This document shows positions 7,668 through 15,701 of a stretch of DNA of 64,000 nucleotides, in pieces (the stretch's first letter is position 1; each line of letters begins with the position of its first letter). The position numbers and the translations under genes are program-made. The notes beneath the pieces are model-generated. The model was not told the origin of the DNA, did not search any database, and worked only from the letters and a program-made list of their open reading frames with translations. This stretch comes from Nocardiopsis dassonvillei subsp. dassonvillei DSM 43111 (lineage in GTDB: Bacteria > Actinomycetota > Actinomycetes > Streptosporangiales > Streptosporangiaceae), in contig NC_014211.1 of NCBI RefSeq assembly GCF_000092985.1, forward strand, positions 558,001 through 622,000, written 5' to 3'.

Positions 7668-7886
7668 TCAGCTCCTGCTGTCGGACATGTAGGCCGTGAA
7701 CTCGTCCAGGGTGATCAGCCCGTCGCCGTCCTGGTCCATGGCCCCGATCGCCCGCAGGGCCTGCTCCTCGGTGCAGCTGTCCCCGAGGCGGTGCATCAGG
7801 TCGGCGTACTCCTGTGCGGAGATGCGGCCGTCGCTGTCGGCGTCGACGAACGCGAAGGTCGTCGCGTACTCGTTGGTGTCGGGCAT
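7668..7886 (-). CDS. Small EF-hand calcium-binding protein
   Basis: 72 residues that make up one pair of EF-hands and almost nothing else. Loop 1 is DADSDGRISAQE and loop 2 is DQDGDGLITLDE; both have acidic residues at positions 1, 3, 5 and 12, so both should bind calcium. It has no signal peptide, so it is cytosolic. This resembles the calerythrin/CabD-like small calcium sensors of actinomycetes, whose role in calcium buffering or aerial growth is only partly known. The ATG at 7886 has GGAG about eight bases upstream. It stands alone, downstream of the pst operon terminator. Confidence 0.85.
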   Translation of the reverse strand: MPDTNEYATTFAFVDADSDGRISAQEYADLMHRLGDSCTEEQALRAIGAMDQDGDGLITLDEFTAYMSDSRS

Positions 7887-7989
7887 CTGCGTTCGTCTCC
7901 AGGGAGTCGCGGTGGCGGGTCCGGCGCAAGATTACCGGTGAGGGGGCGGTTCGGGAAGCCGGCGGGACGTCGGCGCCGACAGAGCCGAA

Positions 7990-8027
7990 GGGGCCGCGCA
8001 CCGGAGGTCTCTCCGGCGCACGGCCCC
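7990..8027 (-). terminator. Terminator after pstA
   Basis: 17-bp stem with two imperfect pairs and a GTCT loop, 15 bases after the pstA stop on the minus strand. Confidence 0.75.
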
Positions 8028-8041
8028 ACGGGGTCGGGCTG

Positions 8042-8953
8042 TCAGCGGCTGCCCACGGAGGCCCGCGAGCCGATCCACCGCGCGATCACGGTGAACAGCA
8101 GCACCAGCAGGAACAGGCACAGGGCGGCGCCCCAGGCGCGGTCGATACCGGCCTCGAAGGGCTGCATGGCGCCCCGGTACAGCTGCATCGGCACGGCGCC
8201 CTGCGGCTCGCCCTGGAAGGCGGTCACGACCAGGCCGGTGCCGAACGCGGTCAGCAGCAGCGGGGCGGTCTCGCCGATGCCGCGGGCGACGGCCAGCATC
8301 GAACCGGTGGTCAGGCCGGGGGCGGCGGCGGGCAGCACCGTGTGCACGATGGTCTGCCACTTGCGCGCGCCCAGGCCGTAGCTGGCGTTGCGCATCTCGT
8401 TGGGCACGAGCCGCAGCATCTCCTCCGCGGACCGCGTCACGATCGGCAGCATCATCATGGCGATCGCCAGAGCACCGGCGAAGGTGCCGAAGCCCATCTG
8501 GCCCCAGCCGATGACGACCAGGCCGTACACGAACAGACCGACGAAGATCGAGGGGATGCCCGTCATCACGTCGGTGAAGAAGCGGATCGCGCCGGTCAGG
8601 CGGTTGGGACCGTACTCCACGACGTAGACGGCCGTGGCGATGCCGAACGGGATCGACATCACGACCGCGAGCGCCATGATGTAGAGCGTGCCGAAGAACC
8701 CGGCCGCGTACCCGCCGCCCTCGCGCCGCGGCGGGGGCTCGGTCTCGGTGAAGAACTCCAGGTTGACGACGCCGATGCCGCGCCGGGTGACCTCGAAGAT
8801 GATGAGGACCAGCGGGATCATCGCCAGGACCATCGCGGCGGTCAGTGCCACCGACGCAGAGCGGTCCTTGAACCTGCGGAAGCCGGAGCCGGGCGGGCGC
8901 TGGCTCAGGGGGGTGTGCCGGGCGTCCGGAGGAGTGGTGGTTGCTGTGCTCAT
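8042..8953 (-). CDS. pstA: Phosphate ABC transporter permease PstA
   Basis: 303 residues with six membrane helices and the permease coupling (EAA) loop EEMLRLVPNEMRNASYGLGARKWQTIVHTVLP, which contacts PstB. Together with PstC it forms the membrane channel of the high-affinity phosphate importer. The start ATG overlaps the pstC stop by four bases (ATGA), so translation is probably coupled. The region at residues ~70-90 (TETEPPPRREGGG) is the usual periplasmic loop. It is the last gene of the pstS-pstC-pstA operon. Confidence 0.96.
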   Translation of the reverse strand: MSTATTTPPDARHTPLSQRPPGSGFRRFKDRSASVALTAAMVLAMIPLVLIIFEVTRRGIGVVNLEFFTETEPPPRREGGGYAAGFFGTLYIMALAVVMSIPFGIATAVYVVEYGPNRLTGAIRFFTDVMTGIPSIFVGLFVYGLVVIGWGQMGFGTFAGALAIAMMMLPIVTRSAEEMLRLVPNEMRNASYGLGARKWQTIVHTVLPAAAPGLTTGSMLAVARGIGETAPLLLTAFGTGLVVTAFQGEPQGAVPMQLYRGAMQPFEAGIDRAWGAALCLFLLVLLFTVIARWIGSRASVGSR

Positions 8954-9957
8954 ACGGCGGAGTCTCCCGTGAACTGCCCCAGGCGCCAGACGATGACGCG
9001 GGCCAGGATGTTGACGATCATCGTGACCAGGAAGAGGGCGACGCCGATCGCCATCAGCGCCGTCCGGACCTCGGGCGAGGCCTCACCGAAGGACGCGGCG
9101 ATGTGCGAGGCCATGCTGCTTCCGGTGCCGAACAGGCTGCCGCTCCACCCCTGGGTTCCGCCGATCAGCATCAGCACGGCGATGGTCTCGCCGAGGGCGC
9201 GGCCCAGTCCCAGCATGGCGGCGGCCACGATCCCGGAGAAGCTGGCCGGCAGGATCACCTTGGTGATGACCTCCCACCGGGTGGAGCCCAGGGCGTAGGC
9301 GGCCATCTGCTGCTCGATCGGCTGGACGACGACGACCTCGCGGATGAGCGCCGTCATGATCGGCAGGATCATGATGGCCAGCACGATGCCCGCGGGCAGG
9401 TAGCCGACGCCGCGCACCGGTCCCTCGAAGAGGAAGAACCAGCCGAAGGTGCTCTCCAGCCAGACGAAGAAGGGGCGCATCACGTTCGGCAGGAACCAGT
9501 GCAGGCCCCAGAGGCCGAAGATGACGCTGGGCACGGCGGCGAGCAGCTCGACCGTGTACGACAGCGGCTTGGCGAGGCGGCGCGGGGCCAGGTGGGTCAG
9601 GTAGACGGCGACCATGATCGCCAGCGGCAGCGCGATGGCGATCGCGATGGTCGCCGTGACCAGGGTTCCGTAGATGAAGGGCCAGGCGCCGTAGGTGCCG
9701 GTGATCTCCGTGCGGGATCCGCCGCTCTGCCAGTCCTCCCCGAGGAGGAAGCCGAAGAAGCCCTCCTTGGCGAAGACCGGCCAGGCCTCGCTGGTGGTCC
9801 GGATGACCATCAGCGCCAGGATGATCAGGACGAGGGTGCCGCAGGCCGCGACGGCCCACTTGAAGATCGGATCGCCCAGGCGCCCCTTGCCGGACTTCAG
9901 CGTCCCCCGCCGGGAGTCCTCGGGGGCCTGGGGGGCCTCACGGGCCTCGGTGGACAT
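8950..9957 (-). CDS. pstC: Phosphate ABC transporter permease PstC
   Basis: 335 residues: a ~35-residue cytoplasmic N-terminus, then about six membrane helices. The EAA loop is QQMAAYALGSTRWEVITKVILPASFSGI, and GLGRALGETIAVLML is the usual PstC signature. It pairs with PstA in the inner membrane. It lies 118 bp downstream of pstS, beyond a stable stem-loop, and overlaps pstA by four bases. GAGGAG lies shortly before the ATG. Confidence 0.96.
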   Translation of the reverse strand: MSTEAREAPQAPEDSRRGTLKSGKGRLGDPIFKWAVAACGTLVLIILALMVIRTTSEAWPVFAKEGFFGFLLGEDWQSGGSRTEITGTYGAWPFIYGTLVTATIAIAIALPLAIMVAVYLTHLAPRRLAKPLSYTVELLAAVPSVIFGLWGLHWFLPNVMRPFFVWLESTFGWFFLFEGPVRGVGYLPAGIVLAIMILPIMTALIREVVVVQPIEQQMAAYALGSTRWEVITKVILPASFSGIVAAAMLGLGRALGETIAVLMLIGGTQGWSGSLFGTGSSMASHIAASFGEASPEVRTALMAIGVALFLVTMIVNILARVIVWRLGQFTGDSAV

Positions 9958-10036
9958 GTGCTTCTCCTCTGTGGCTTTCGTGGGGAGTGGAGAGCGTCCC
10001 GCCCCGGGGCGGGGGCGGGGGTTGGGAAGAAGGCGT

Positions 10037-10066
10037 GCGGGGCCGGGACGACTCTCCCGGCCCCGC
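10037..10066 (-). terminator. Stem-loop between pstS and pstC
   Basis: Perfect 12-bp stem (GCGGGGCCGGGA / TCCCGGCCCCGC) with a six-base loop, ten bases after the pstS stop. It probably acts as a partial terminator or mRNA-protecting stem, giving more PstS than membrane subunits. Confidence 0.6.
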
Positions 10067-10075
10067 GGGGCGTTC

Positions 10076-11251
10076 CTACTCGGTGGTGGCTTCGGCCTCG
10101 GGAGCGCTCTCCTCGGCGCTCTCCTCGGCTCCGGCCTCCTCCTCGGCGCCGGCGTCGGCGCCGCCGTTCTCGGCGTTGGTCTTCTCCAGCTCGGCGACGA
10201 CGCGGTCGGTCAGCTCCTGGCCCAGCGGCGCGTAGCCCAGCTCACCGGCCAGCTCGCGGGCGCCCTCGTCGGTCAGGGCCCAGGTCCAGAAGTCGATGAT
10301 GGCGTCGGCGCTGGCCTGCTCGTAGCCGCAGGTGTAGGTGAAGATCCAGTTGGAACCGGCGATCGGGTAACCCTCGCCGCCGATGTTGTCGATCGCGAAC
10401 TGGAAGTTGTCCGGGATCTCGGCCTCCTCGGAGGCCGCGATGGTGGACTCCAGGGTCGGCTCGATCGGGTTGCCGTCCTCGTTCACGATGTGGGCGACGG
10501 ACAGGCCCGCCTCCTGCGCGAAGGACTGGTTCACGTAGCCGATGCCGCCGGGGTTCTGGGTGATGCCCTGGGCGACGCCGTCGTTCTGCTGGCCGCCGAC
10601 CAGGCCGTCGGCCCACTCGATCTCCTTGCCCTCGCCGTACTTCTCGGCCCAGGAGTCGACCTCGGTGCTCAGGTAGTGCGAGAACACGTAGGTGGTGCCG
10701 GAGCTGTCGGAGCGGTGGACGGGGATGATCTCGTCGCCGGGCAGCTCCATGTCCGGGTTGAGCTCGGCGATGGCCGGGTCGTCGAACGTGGTGATCTGGC
10801 CGTCGTAGATGGCCGCGATGGTCGCCGCGTCCAGGACCAGGCCGTCCAGCTCGGGGTTGTTGAAGGCGATGACGACCGCGCCGAAGACGACCGGGAACTG
10901 CACGGCCTCACAGCCGCGGGCCTCGGAGGCGGCCGCGAGGTCCTCCTCGCCCAGCGGCTCCTCGGAGGAGCCGAAGTCGACGGTCTGCTCCAGGAACTGC
11001 TCCACGCCGGCACCGGAGCCCACGCTCTGGTAGTTGACGCTGACGCCGGGCTGGACGTCGTTGGAGTAGGTGTAGATCCAGTCCTGGAACAGGGGGTCGG
11101 GGAAGCTGGCCCCGGCACCGGTCAGGGAGGCGCTGAGGTCGCCCCCGCCACCGCCGGAGCCGTCGCCGCCGGTGTCGCCTCCGCTGCTGCACGCCGCCGC
11201 GAGCAGGGGGATGGCCGCCAGGACGGCGAGCTTGGAACGCCCGTTGCGCAT
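10076..11251 (-). CDS. pstS: Phosphate-binding lipoprotein PstS
   Basis: 391 residues. The lipoprotein signal peptide ends in LLAAAC, with Cys21 as the lipidated residue, followed by a Gly/Ser linker. The phosphate-binding loops are TGAGASFPDPLFQDW near the N-terminus and HRSDSSGTTYVFSHYL in the middle. The last ~35 residues are Glu/Ala-rich and atypical for PstS. The protein captures phosphate at the outer face and delivers it to PstCA. GAGGAGAAC precedes the ATG. Transcription probably starts from a PHO-box promoter about 95 bp upstream. Confidence 0.96.
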   Translation of the reverse strand: MRNGRSKLAVLAAIPLLAAACSSGGDTGGDGSGGGGGDLSASLTGAGASFPDPLFQDWIYTYSNDVQPGVSVNYQSVGSGAGVEQFLEQTVDFGSSEEPLGEEDLAAASEARGCEAVQFPVVFGAVVIAFNNPELDGLVLDAATIAAIYDGQITTFDDPAIAELNPDMELPGDEIIPVHRSDSSGTTYVFSHYLSTEVDSWAEKYGEGKEIEWADGLVGGQQNDGVAQGITQNPGGIGYVNQSFAQEAGLSVAHIVNEDGNPIEPTLESTIAASEEAEIPDNFQFAIDNIGGEGYPIAGSNWIFTYTCGYEQASADAIIDFWTWALTDEGARELAGELGYAPLGQELTDRVVAELEKTNAENGGADAGAEEEAGAEESAEESAPEAEATTE

Positions 11252-11657
11252 GTCGTAGTTCTCCTCGTTGAATCACCGCTGTCGGGGCTGACGTGAAATG
11301 ACAGTAAGTGCGCAGGAAGACGCCGTGTCATCGAGATGAAGGCGGGATGGTAGAAGAAGGGTGAATGCGAAGTGAATGGCGGTAACCATCTGATAACGGG
11401 TGTGTGTTTTCGGCTCCGCGCGGATCCTGTTATGTTCCGGGGACAGGCGGTGATGACCTGCGGGTATGGTCGTGGGGGCCGGGAGCGGCGCGGTGGTTTC
11501 CCGGTGGCGAAGGTGACACGTCGGATTGTTCGATGATTCATCTTCGCGTTCGTCTCGGACCGAGGTGACGTGAAGATGAACAAGGGGTCTCGTCGGCATC
11601 ACCGAAAGGACCCGGAGGAGGGGAATTCACCGATCCCGTCCCGCGCTTTTCCTCCGC
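11252..11657. other. Intergenic region upstream of pstS
   Basis: The 406-bp gap holds the PHO-box promoter of pstS (11347-11386) and a ~95-base leader. The remainder (11400-11657) shows no supported gene; it separates pstS from the regulator gene that ends at 11658. Confidence 0.6.
11347..11386 (-). promoter_or_regulatory. PHO boxes and -10 of the pstS promoter
   Basis: On the minus strand, ATTCACTTCGC and ATTCACCCTTC are two 11-bp direct repeats (minus-strand starts at 11377 and 11366) matching the actinobacterial PhoP-binding unit GTTCACC. A degenerate GTTACCG unit lies just upstream (11380-11386). A TACCAT -10 at 11347-11352 follows, so the repeats occupy the -35 region, as expected for activation by PhoP under phosphate limitation. 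Confidence 0.65.
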
Positions 11658-12449
11658 TCAGGAACCGTTCGCCGTGTCCAGTCGGTAGCCGATCCCCCGG
11701 ACCGTGTGGATGAACCTGGGCTGTGCCTCGGAGTCACCCAGCTTGTGCCGCAGGCGCCGGATGTGCACGGCGATGGTGTTGTTCACCGGAGGCAGCGGCT
11801 TGTGCCAGACCTCGGTCCACAGCTCCTCGCGGCTGACCACCCTGCCGCTGTGCCTCAGCAGGAAGTCCATGATCCCGAACTCCCGCAGCGCCAGGTTGAC
11901 CGGGTTGCCGTCCACGAAGAGCCGGTGCCCCAGCGCGTCCAGCTCCAGGGCGCCCGAACGCAGCGCGGCCGAGGAGGCGGTGCCGTCCGGGCCGCCGCCG
12001 TCCGGTCCCGGGAGGGAGCCGCGCAGCAGCGCCGCCAGCTCCGGGATCCGGTAGGGGCGGTTGACGCACGCGGTGGCTCCGGCCGCCAGCGCGCGCATCG
12101 CCCGCTGGGAGTCGCCGGGGCCCACCCCGATGAGGATCGGGATGTCCGTCGCCCGCCGGGTCACCCGCACCAGCGTCTCCAGGTCCACCTCGGGCGGAGT
12201 GGCGCTGGTCACCAGGGTGTCCGGTCGCATCATCCCCACCCGCAGCAGCGCCTCGGCGCCGTCCACGCACACCGTGATGTCCACGTCGTGCCCGCTCAGC
12301 GACAGCACCAGCTGGTGCGACTGCTCCGACTCGGGCTCCACTAGCAGGACCCGGAGCGGTCCCTCCGACCGTTCCGAGCGCTCGACCATTTCGTCCTCGA
12401 CCGGGGCACCCGGGAACGGGACGGATGCGGACGTTGTGAGCGCGGGCAT
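11658..12449 (-). CDS. Winged-helix response regulator with atypical receiver
   Basis: 263 residues from the ATG at 12449; a second ATG at 12389 has a better ribosome site (GAGGA, six bases) and would give 243 residues. Residues ~32-145 are receiver-like (LRVLLVEPESEQSHQL), but the phospho-acceptor position reads Ser82 (PDTLVTSATPP) and the conserved Lys is Arg131 (VNRPYRIPEL), so normal phosphorylation is unlikely. Residues ~165-260 are an OmpR/PhoB winged-helix domain (LALREFGIMDFLLRHSGRVVSREELWTEVW ... VHIRRLRHKLGD ... HTVRGIGYRL). It lies between pstB and pstS, so a phosphate-related role is inferred. Confidence 0.85.
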   Translation of the reverse strand: MPALTTSASVPFPGAPVEDEMVERSERSEGPLRVLLVEPESEQSHQLVLSLSGHDVDITVCVDGAEALLRVGMMRPDTLVTSATPPEVDLETLVRVTRRATDIPILIGVGPGDSQRAMRALAAGATACVNRPYRIPELAALLRGSLPGPDGGGPDGTASSAALRSGALELDALGHRLFVDGNPVNLALREFGIMDFLLRHSGRVVSREELWTEVWHKPLPPVNNTIAVHIRRLRHKLGDSEAQPRFIHTVRGIGYRLDTANGS

Positions 12450-12518
12450 GGGAGGTCCACTTCGTCGAAGGAACAGTGGGGCGGATCCCCGGGAAGGGTG
12501 CTCCGGCCTGACCGAAAC

Positions 12519-12551
12519 GGCCCTCCGGTCGACGGTCGCGACCGGAGGGCC
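12519..12551 (-). terminator. Terminator downstream of pstB and the 62-bp repeats
   Basis: Perfect 13-bp stem (GGCCCTCCGGTCG / CGACCGGAGGGCC) with a seven-base loop. On the minus strand it lies after the repeats that follow pstB and just before the regulator gene; it is followed by GTTTCGG. Confidence 0.65.
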
Positions 12552-12566
12552 CGCGGCCGTGGGGGA

Positions 12567-12720
12567 GCCGGAGGTCAGCGGTTTGGCTGGAGCGACCCCA
12601 CCGATCAGCGGTCCCGGTCTGCGGGAGAGCCGGAGGTCAGCGGTTTGGCTGGAGCGACCCCACCGATCAGCGGTCCCGGTCTGCGGGAGAGCCGGAGGTC
12701 AGCGGTTTAGCCGAAGCGAC
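12567..12720. repeat. 62-bp tandem repeat derived from the 3' end of pstB
   Basis: Two identical 62-bp copies (12567-12628 and 12629-12690) and a third partial, diverging copy (12691-12720) that contains the pstB stop codon. In the complete copies the pstB stop TAA is replaced (GGTTTGG instead of GGTTTAG on the plus strand). The array therefore looks like duplication of the end of pstB plus its downstream sequence. Confidence 0.85.
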
Positions 12721-13579
12721 CGCTGATATAGTCCTCGGTCCTCTGGTCGGACGGCTTGCTGAAGATCGTCGCGGTCTCGTCGAACTCCACCAGGCTGCCG
12801 TAGCGGTCGCCCGCGTCGTCCACACCGGCGGTGAAGAAGGCCGTGCGGTCGGACACGCGCGCCGCCTGCTGCATGTTGTGCGTGACGATGACGATGGTGT
12901 ACTCGCTGGCCAGCTCGTACATCAGGTCCTCGATCTTGAGGGTCGCGATGGGGTCGAGCGCCGAGCAGGGCTCGTCCATCAAGATCACCTCGGGGTTGAC
13001 CGCGATGGTGCGCGCGATGCACAGGCGCTGCTGCTGGCCGCCGGAGAGGGCGAAGGCGCTCTCCTTGAGCTTGTCCTTGACCTCGTCCCACAGGGCGGCC
13101 TTGGTCAGCGTCTCCTCGACCAGGTCGTCCATGTTGCCGCGGACGCCGTTGATCTTGGGGCCGTAGGCCACGTTGTCGTAGATCGACTTGGGGAACGGGT
13201 TGGGCTTCTGGAAGACCATGCCGATCCGGCGGCGCACCTCGATGGGGTCCACCTCCGAGGCGTACAGGTCCTCGCCGTGGTAGGTGACCTTGCCCTCGAT
13301 GCGGGCTCCGGGGATGAGGTCGTTCATGCGGTTCAGGGTCCGCAGGACGGTGCTCTTGCCGCAGCCGGACGGCCCGATCATCGCCGTGATCTGACGGGGG
13401 CCCACCTTCAGGTCCACGTCGCGCACGGCCTTGTTGGAGCCGTAGTAGATGGAGAGCCCGGAGACGTCGAAGACGGGGTCGCCCAGGTCGGGAACCTCGC
13501 GGTTGTACCGGACGGTGTCGGGGGCGACGCCGCGACCGGTCTCGGTGCCGCGAGGGGAGGCGGTGTTGCTGACAGACAT
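12707..13579 (-). CDS. pstB: Phosphate ABC transporter ATP-binding protein PstB
   Basis: 290 residues. Walker A is GPSGCGKST, the Q-loop region is GMVFQKPNPFPKSIYDNVAYGPK (PstB-specific), the signature is LSGGQQQRLCIAR, Walker B is VILMDEPCSALDP and the switch His is in VTHNMQQAARV. It hydrolyses ATP to drive PstCA. The first ~35 residues are an extension relative to E. coli PstB. The ATG at 13579 has GGAAGTGG upstream. The gene is placed first in the locus and separated from pstSCA by the atypical regulator, and it has its own PHO-box-like repeats. Confidence 0.95.
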   Translation of the reverse strand: MSVSNTASPRGTETGRGVAPDTVRYNREVPDLGDPVFDVSGLSIYYGSNKAVRDVDLKVGPRQITAMIGPSGCGKSTVLRTLNRMNDLIPGARIEGKVTYHGEDLYASEVDPIEVRRRIGMVFQKPNPFPKSIYDNVAYGPKINGVRGNMDDLVEETLTKAALWDEVKDKLKESAFALSGGQQQRLCIARTIAVNPEVILMDEPCSALDPIATLKIEDLMYELASEYTIVIVTHNMQQAARVSDRTAFFTAGVDDAGDRYGSLVEFDETATIFSKPSDQRTEDYISGRFG

Positions 13580-13655
13580 GAGGCCACTTCCGGGTCGGAC
13601 TGTGCGTGCGCGGGAGGTGCGCGGCCGGAGCCGCGGAGCGCGGTCGAACCCATGC

Positions 13656-13719
13656 AAATATGTCCGTATGAAGCAACGGTGAACGAACCCCGTGGCGAAG
13701 GTGAACGTGGGCGGTGAAC
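13656..13719 (-). promoter_or_regulatory. PHO-box-like repeats upstream of pstB
   Basis: Three exact GTTCACC units on the minus strand at 13713-13719, 13700-13706 and 13678-13684. The last two are 22 bp apart, i.e. two 11-bp PHO units with a degenerate middle one. CATATT at 13657-13662 is a possible -10. This predicts PhoP control of pstB separate from pstSCA. Confidence 0.55.
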
Positions 13720-14010
13720 TCGGAGGCGTGGCGATCGCGAGGCGTTGTCCTCCCGTCACCGAAGGAGGTGCGGACCGCCTCTGGAGTGCGGTTCGTCCCG
13801 TCTGGGAGGATCGGGCCCCGGGTGGGCCGAAACTCGCCGGACGGGTGGACAGGTGACCGGCCGCAAACCTCTTGATGACTTTTCGGTCTTCCTGTTTCGC
13901 CCTTTTCGGTCCTATCCGCGCGAGGCCCGGTCTCCTGCCGGGGCGGGGCGGCGTCCCGTCCGGAGGCCGTCGCCGCGTCCGCCCGGCCGGGCCCCGTCCG
14001 GACGCGCGAA
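13720..14010. other. Gene-free region between pstB promoter and thioredoxin terminator
   Basis: No supported gene. It contains a direct repeat CTTTTCGGTC at 13879-13888 and 13902-13911 (23 bp apart) in an unusually AT-rich patch, of unknown meaning. Confidence 0.5.
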
Positions 14011-14052
14011 CGCCCCGGACGCCGCCCTCCGTGGGAGGGGGCGTCCGGGGCG
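14011..14052 (-). terminator. Terminator after thioredoxin gene
   Basis: A 19-bp stem with one bulged base, left arm 14011-14030 and right arm 14034-14052, starting about 30 bases after the thioredoxin stop on the minus strand. Confidence 0.75.
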
Positions 14053-14083
14053 CGCGGAAACGGTCCGTGCCGCTCCGGGAGTG

Positions 14084-14455
14084 TTACTCCGGTGAGCCGC
14101 CCTGCTCGGCGATCTTCTCCCGCACCTCGTCCATGTCCAGCTCCTTGGCCTGCGTGATGAGGCTCTCCAGAGCCTCGGAGGGCAGGGCCCCGGGCTCGTT
14201 GTAGATGACGGTGCGCTCGCGCACGATCATCAGGGTCGGGATGGACTGGATCTTGAACTCGAAGGCGAGTTCGCGCTGCGCCTCGGTGTCCACCTTGGCG
14301 TGGACGATGTCGGTGTGCTTCTCCGAGGAGGTCTCGAACACCGGGGCGAACTGCCGGCAGGGACCGCACCAGTCCGCCCAGAAGTCGATGAGGACGAAGT
14401 CGTTGTCCTTCAGCGTCTCCGCGAAGTTGTCCTTGGTGAGCTCGACCGTGGGCAC
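14084..14455 (-). CDS. trxA: Thioredoxin
   Basis: 123 residues from a GTG at 14455, chosen because AGGAG lies seven bases upstream; the longer open frame to 14605 has no family support. The redox motif WCGPC sits in DFWADWCGPCRQFAPVF near residues 25-40, and the cis-proline loop is IQSIPTLMIV. It reduces protein disulfides in the cytoplasm with thioredoxin reductase, which is not in this window. The last ~15 residues (MDEVREKIAEQGGSPE) extend slightly beyond typical TrxA. It is divergent from the DUF202 genes across a shared 280-bp region. Confidence 0.93.
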   Translation of the reverse strand: MPTVELTKDNFAETLKDNDFVLIDFWADWCGPCRQFAPVFETSSEKHTDIVHAKVDTEAQRELAFEFKIQSIPTLMIVRERTVIYNEPGALPSEALESLITQAKELDMDEVREKIAEQGGSPE

Positions 14456-14586
14456 GTGGTCTCCTGTATCTGTTCGTTGGTTGGTGTCGACCGTCGGCCA
14501 ACCGCCATCTCTCAGTGCTACAGCGGTCGTGCCCGTTCGTTTGTTCCGCATGCCTGCCGCGGCCGGTGAACCATCCCGCAGTCTGG

Positions 14587-14615
14587 TTGTTTTACGCCAT
14601 AACACGCCTTACATA
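14587..14615 (+). promoter_or_regulatory. Candidate promoter for the DUF202 pair
   Basis: -35 TTGTTT (14587-14592), 17-bp spacer, -10 TACATA (14610-14615). A second -10-like hexamer, TAGTGT, lies near 14643. Confidence 0.45.
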
Positions 14616-14737
14616 CCTGTTTGGGAGGAAAGAGGCGCGACGGCTAGTGTCGTCTGGAGGGACGCGGGCCCCACGTGGCGGGCCCGGCCCGGTTCGGGGG
14701 CGAACCCGGGCCGTCCCTGTCGAAAGGGGGGAGTGGG

Positions 14738-15094
14738 ATGGGTTCCGAAGCCTCTCCGCGGGACGCGGAGGGTCCTTCCGTGGACTACCGGTTCACCCTC
14801 GCCAACGAGCGGACCTTCCTCGCCTGGGTGCGCACCGCGCTGGCCCTGCTCGCCGGTGCCGTCGCCGTCCTGCACCTGCTCCCGCTGGGCTGGGCGGAGG
14901 GGCCGCGCACCACGGTCGGCCTGCTGCTGGCGGTGCTGGCCGGGGTCATCACCGTCTACGCCCCGCTGCGCTGGTACCGCGTGCAACAGCTCATGAGTCG
15001 CGGCGCGGCCCTGAAACTGAGTGCGCTCCCGCTCGTCACCGCCCTGGCGGTGGGGCTGGTGTGCGCTCTGGTTCTGCTGGGCAACCTGCTGTGA
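14738..15094 (+). CDS. DUF202 (YidH-type) membrane protein
   Basis: 118 residues. The conserved opening DYRFTLANERTFLAWVRTALALLAGAVAVLHLLP is the DUF202/YidH signature: an N-x-x-R-T-x-x-A-W-x-R-T motif followed by a membrane helix. Three membrane helices are predicted. Function is unknown. The ATG at 14738 follows GGGGGGAG. Its stop overlaps the GTG of the next DUF202 gene (GTGA), so the two are almost certainly translated together and may form a hetero-oligomer. Confidence 0.85.
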   Translation: MGSEASPRDAEGPSVDYRFTLANERTFLAWVRTALALLAGAVAVLHLLPLGWAEGPRTTVGLLLAVLAGVITVYAPLRWYRVQQLMSRGAALKLSALPLVTALAVGLVCALVLLGNLL

Positions 15095-15462
15095 CCACCC
15101 CCGTCGAACGCGATCCCGGCATGCAGCCGGAGCGCACCCTGATGTCCTGGCACCGCACGATCGCCCTGCTGGTCGTGGTGGGGCTGCTGTTCCTGCGCGG
15201 CTCCCTGGCCCCCGGCGACGACGCCTTCCCGCAGGCTCCGCCCGAGGTGCGCGTGGCCACCACGGTCGGACTGCTGCTCCTGGCGGGGGTGCTGGCCGCG
15301 CACGTGTGGCTGCGGTGGCGGGCCGGCGGGCACGGCGCGCCCGTTCCGGGAACCGGGCGGCCCTCGCCGTCCGTGGCGGGCCCGTGGGCGATGGCGCTCC
15401 TGTGCGCGGGCGTGCTCGCCCTGAGCTGCGTCCTGGTGGTGACGGTGCTGCTGCCTCTCTGA
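15091..15462 (+). CDS. Second DUF202 membrane protein
   Basis: 123 residues from the GTG at 15091, which overlaps the previous stop by four bases. It has the diverged DUF202 motif GMQPERTLMSWHRTIALLVVVGLLFLRG and three predicted membrane helices separated by a ~45-residue G/P-rich loop. Paired DUF202 genes of this kind are common in actinobacteria and uncharacterised. An internal ATG at 15121 is an alternative start. A weak 7-bp hairpin (15477-15501) follows. Confidence 0.8.
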   Translation: MTTPVERDPGMQPERTLMSWHRTIALLVVVGLLFLRGSLAPGDDAFPQAPPEVRVATTVGLLLLAGVLAAHVWLRWRAGGHGAPVPGTGRPSPSVAGPWAMALLCAGVLALSCVLVVTVLLPL

Positions 15463-15701
15463 GGACCCGGCCCCCTCGTCCGCGCCGCCCGGAGGCGGAC
15501 GCACCCGTCCATGCCCTCGGCGGGCCCGCGGTCCACCGGCGCCGATCGCCCTCGTGCGGGCATGGGGGAGCGCCGGACCCGTCCGGGACGCGCGACCGTC
15601 CCGTCGGAGGGAAGGGCCGGAGCCGTGGTCCTTCGTCTCCTTGTCCCGTGTCGGTCGGCCGAGGCGGAGAGGGCGCCCCGGACCGGACCCTTCAGGTTCG
15701 G

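Noticed and set aside
12567..12720. CRISPR-like repeats
   Set aside because: The 62-bp units are contiguous with no spacers and derive from the pstB 3' end.
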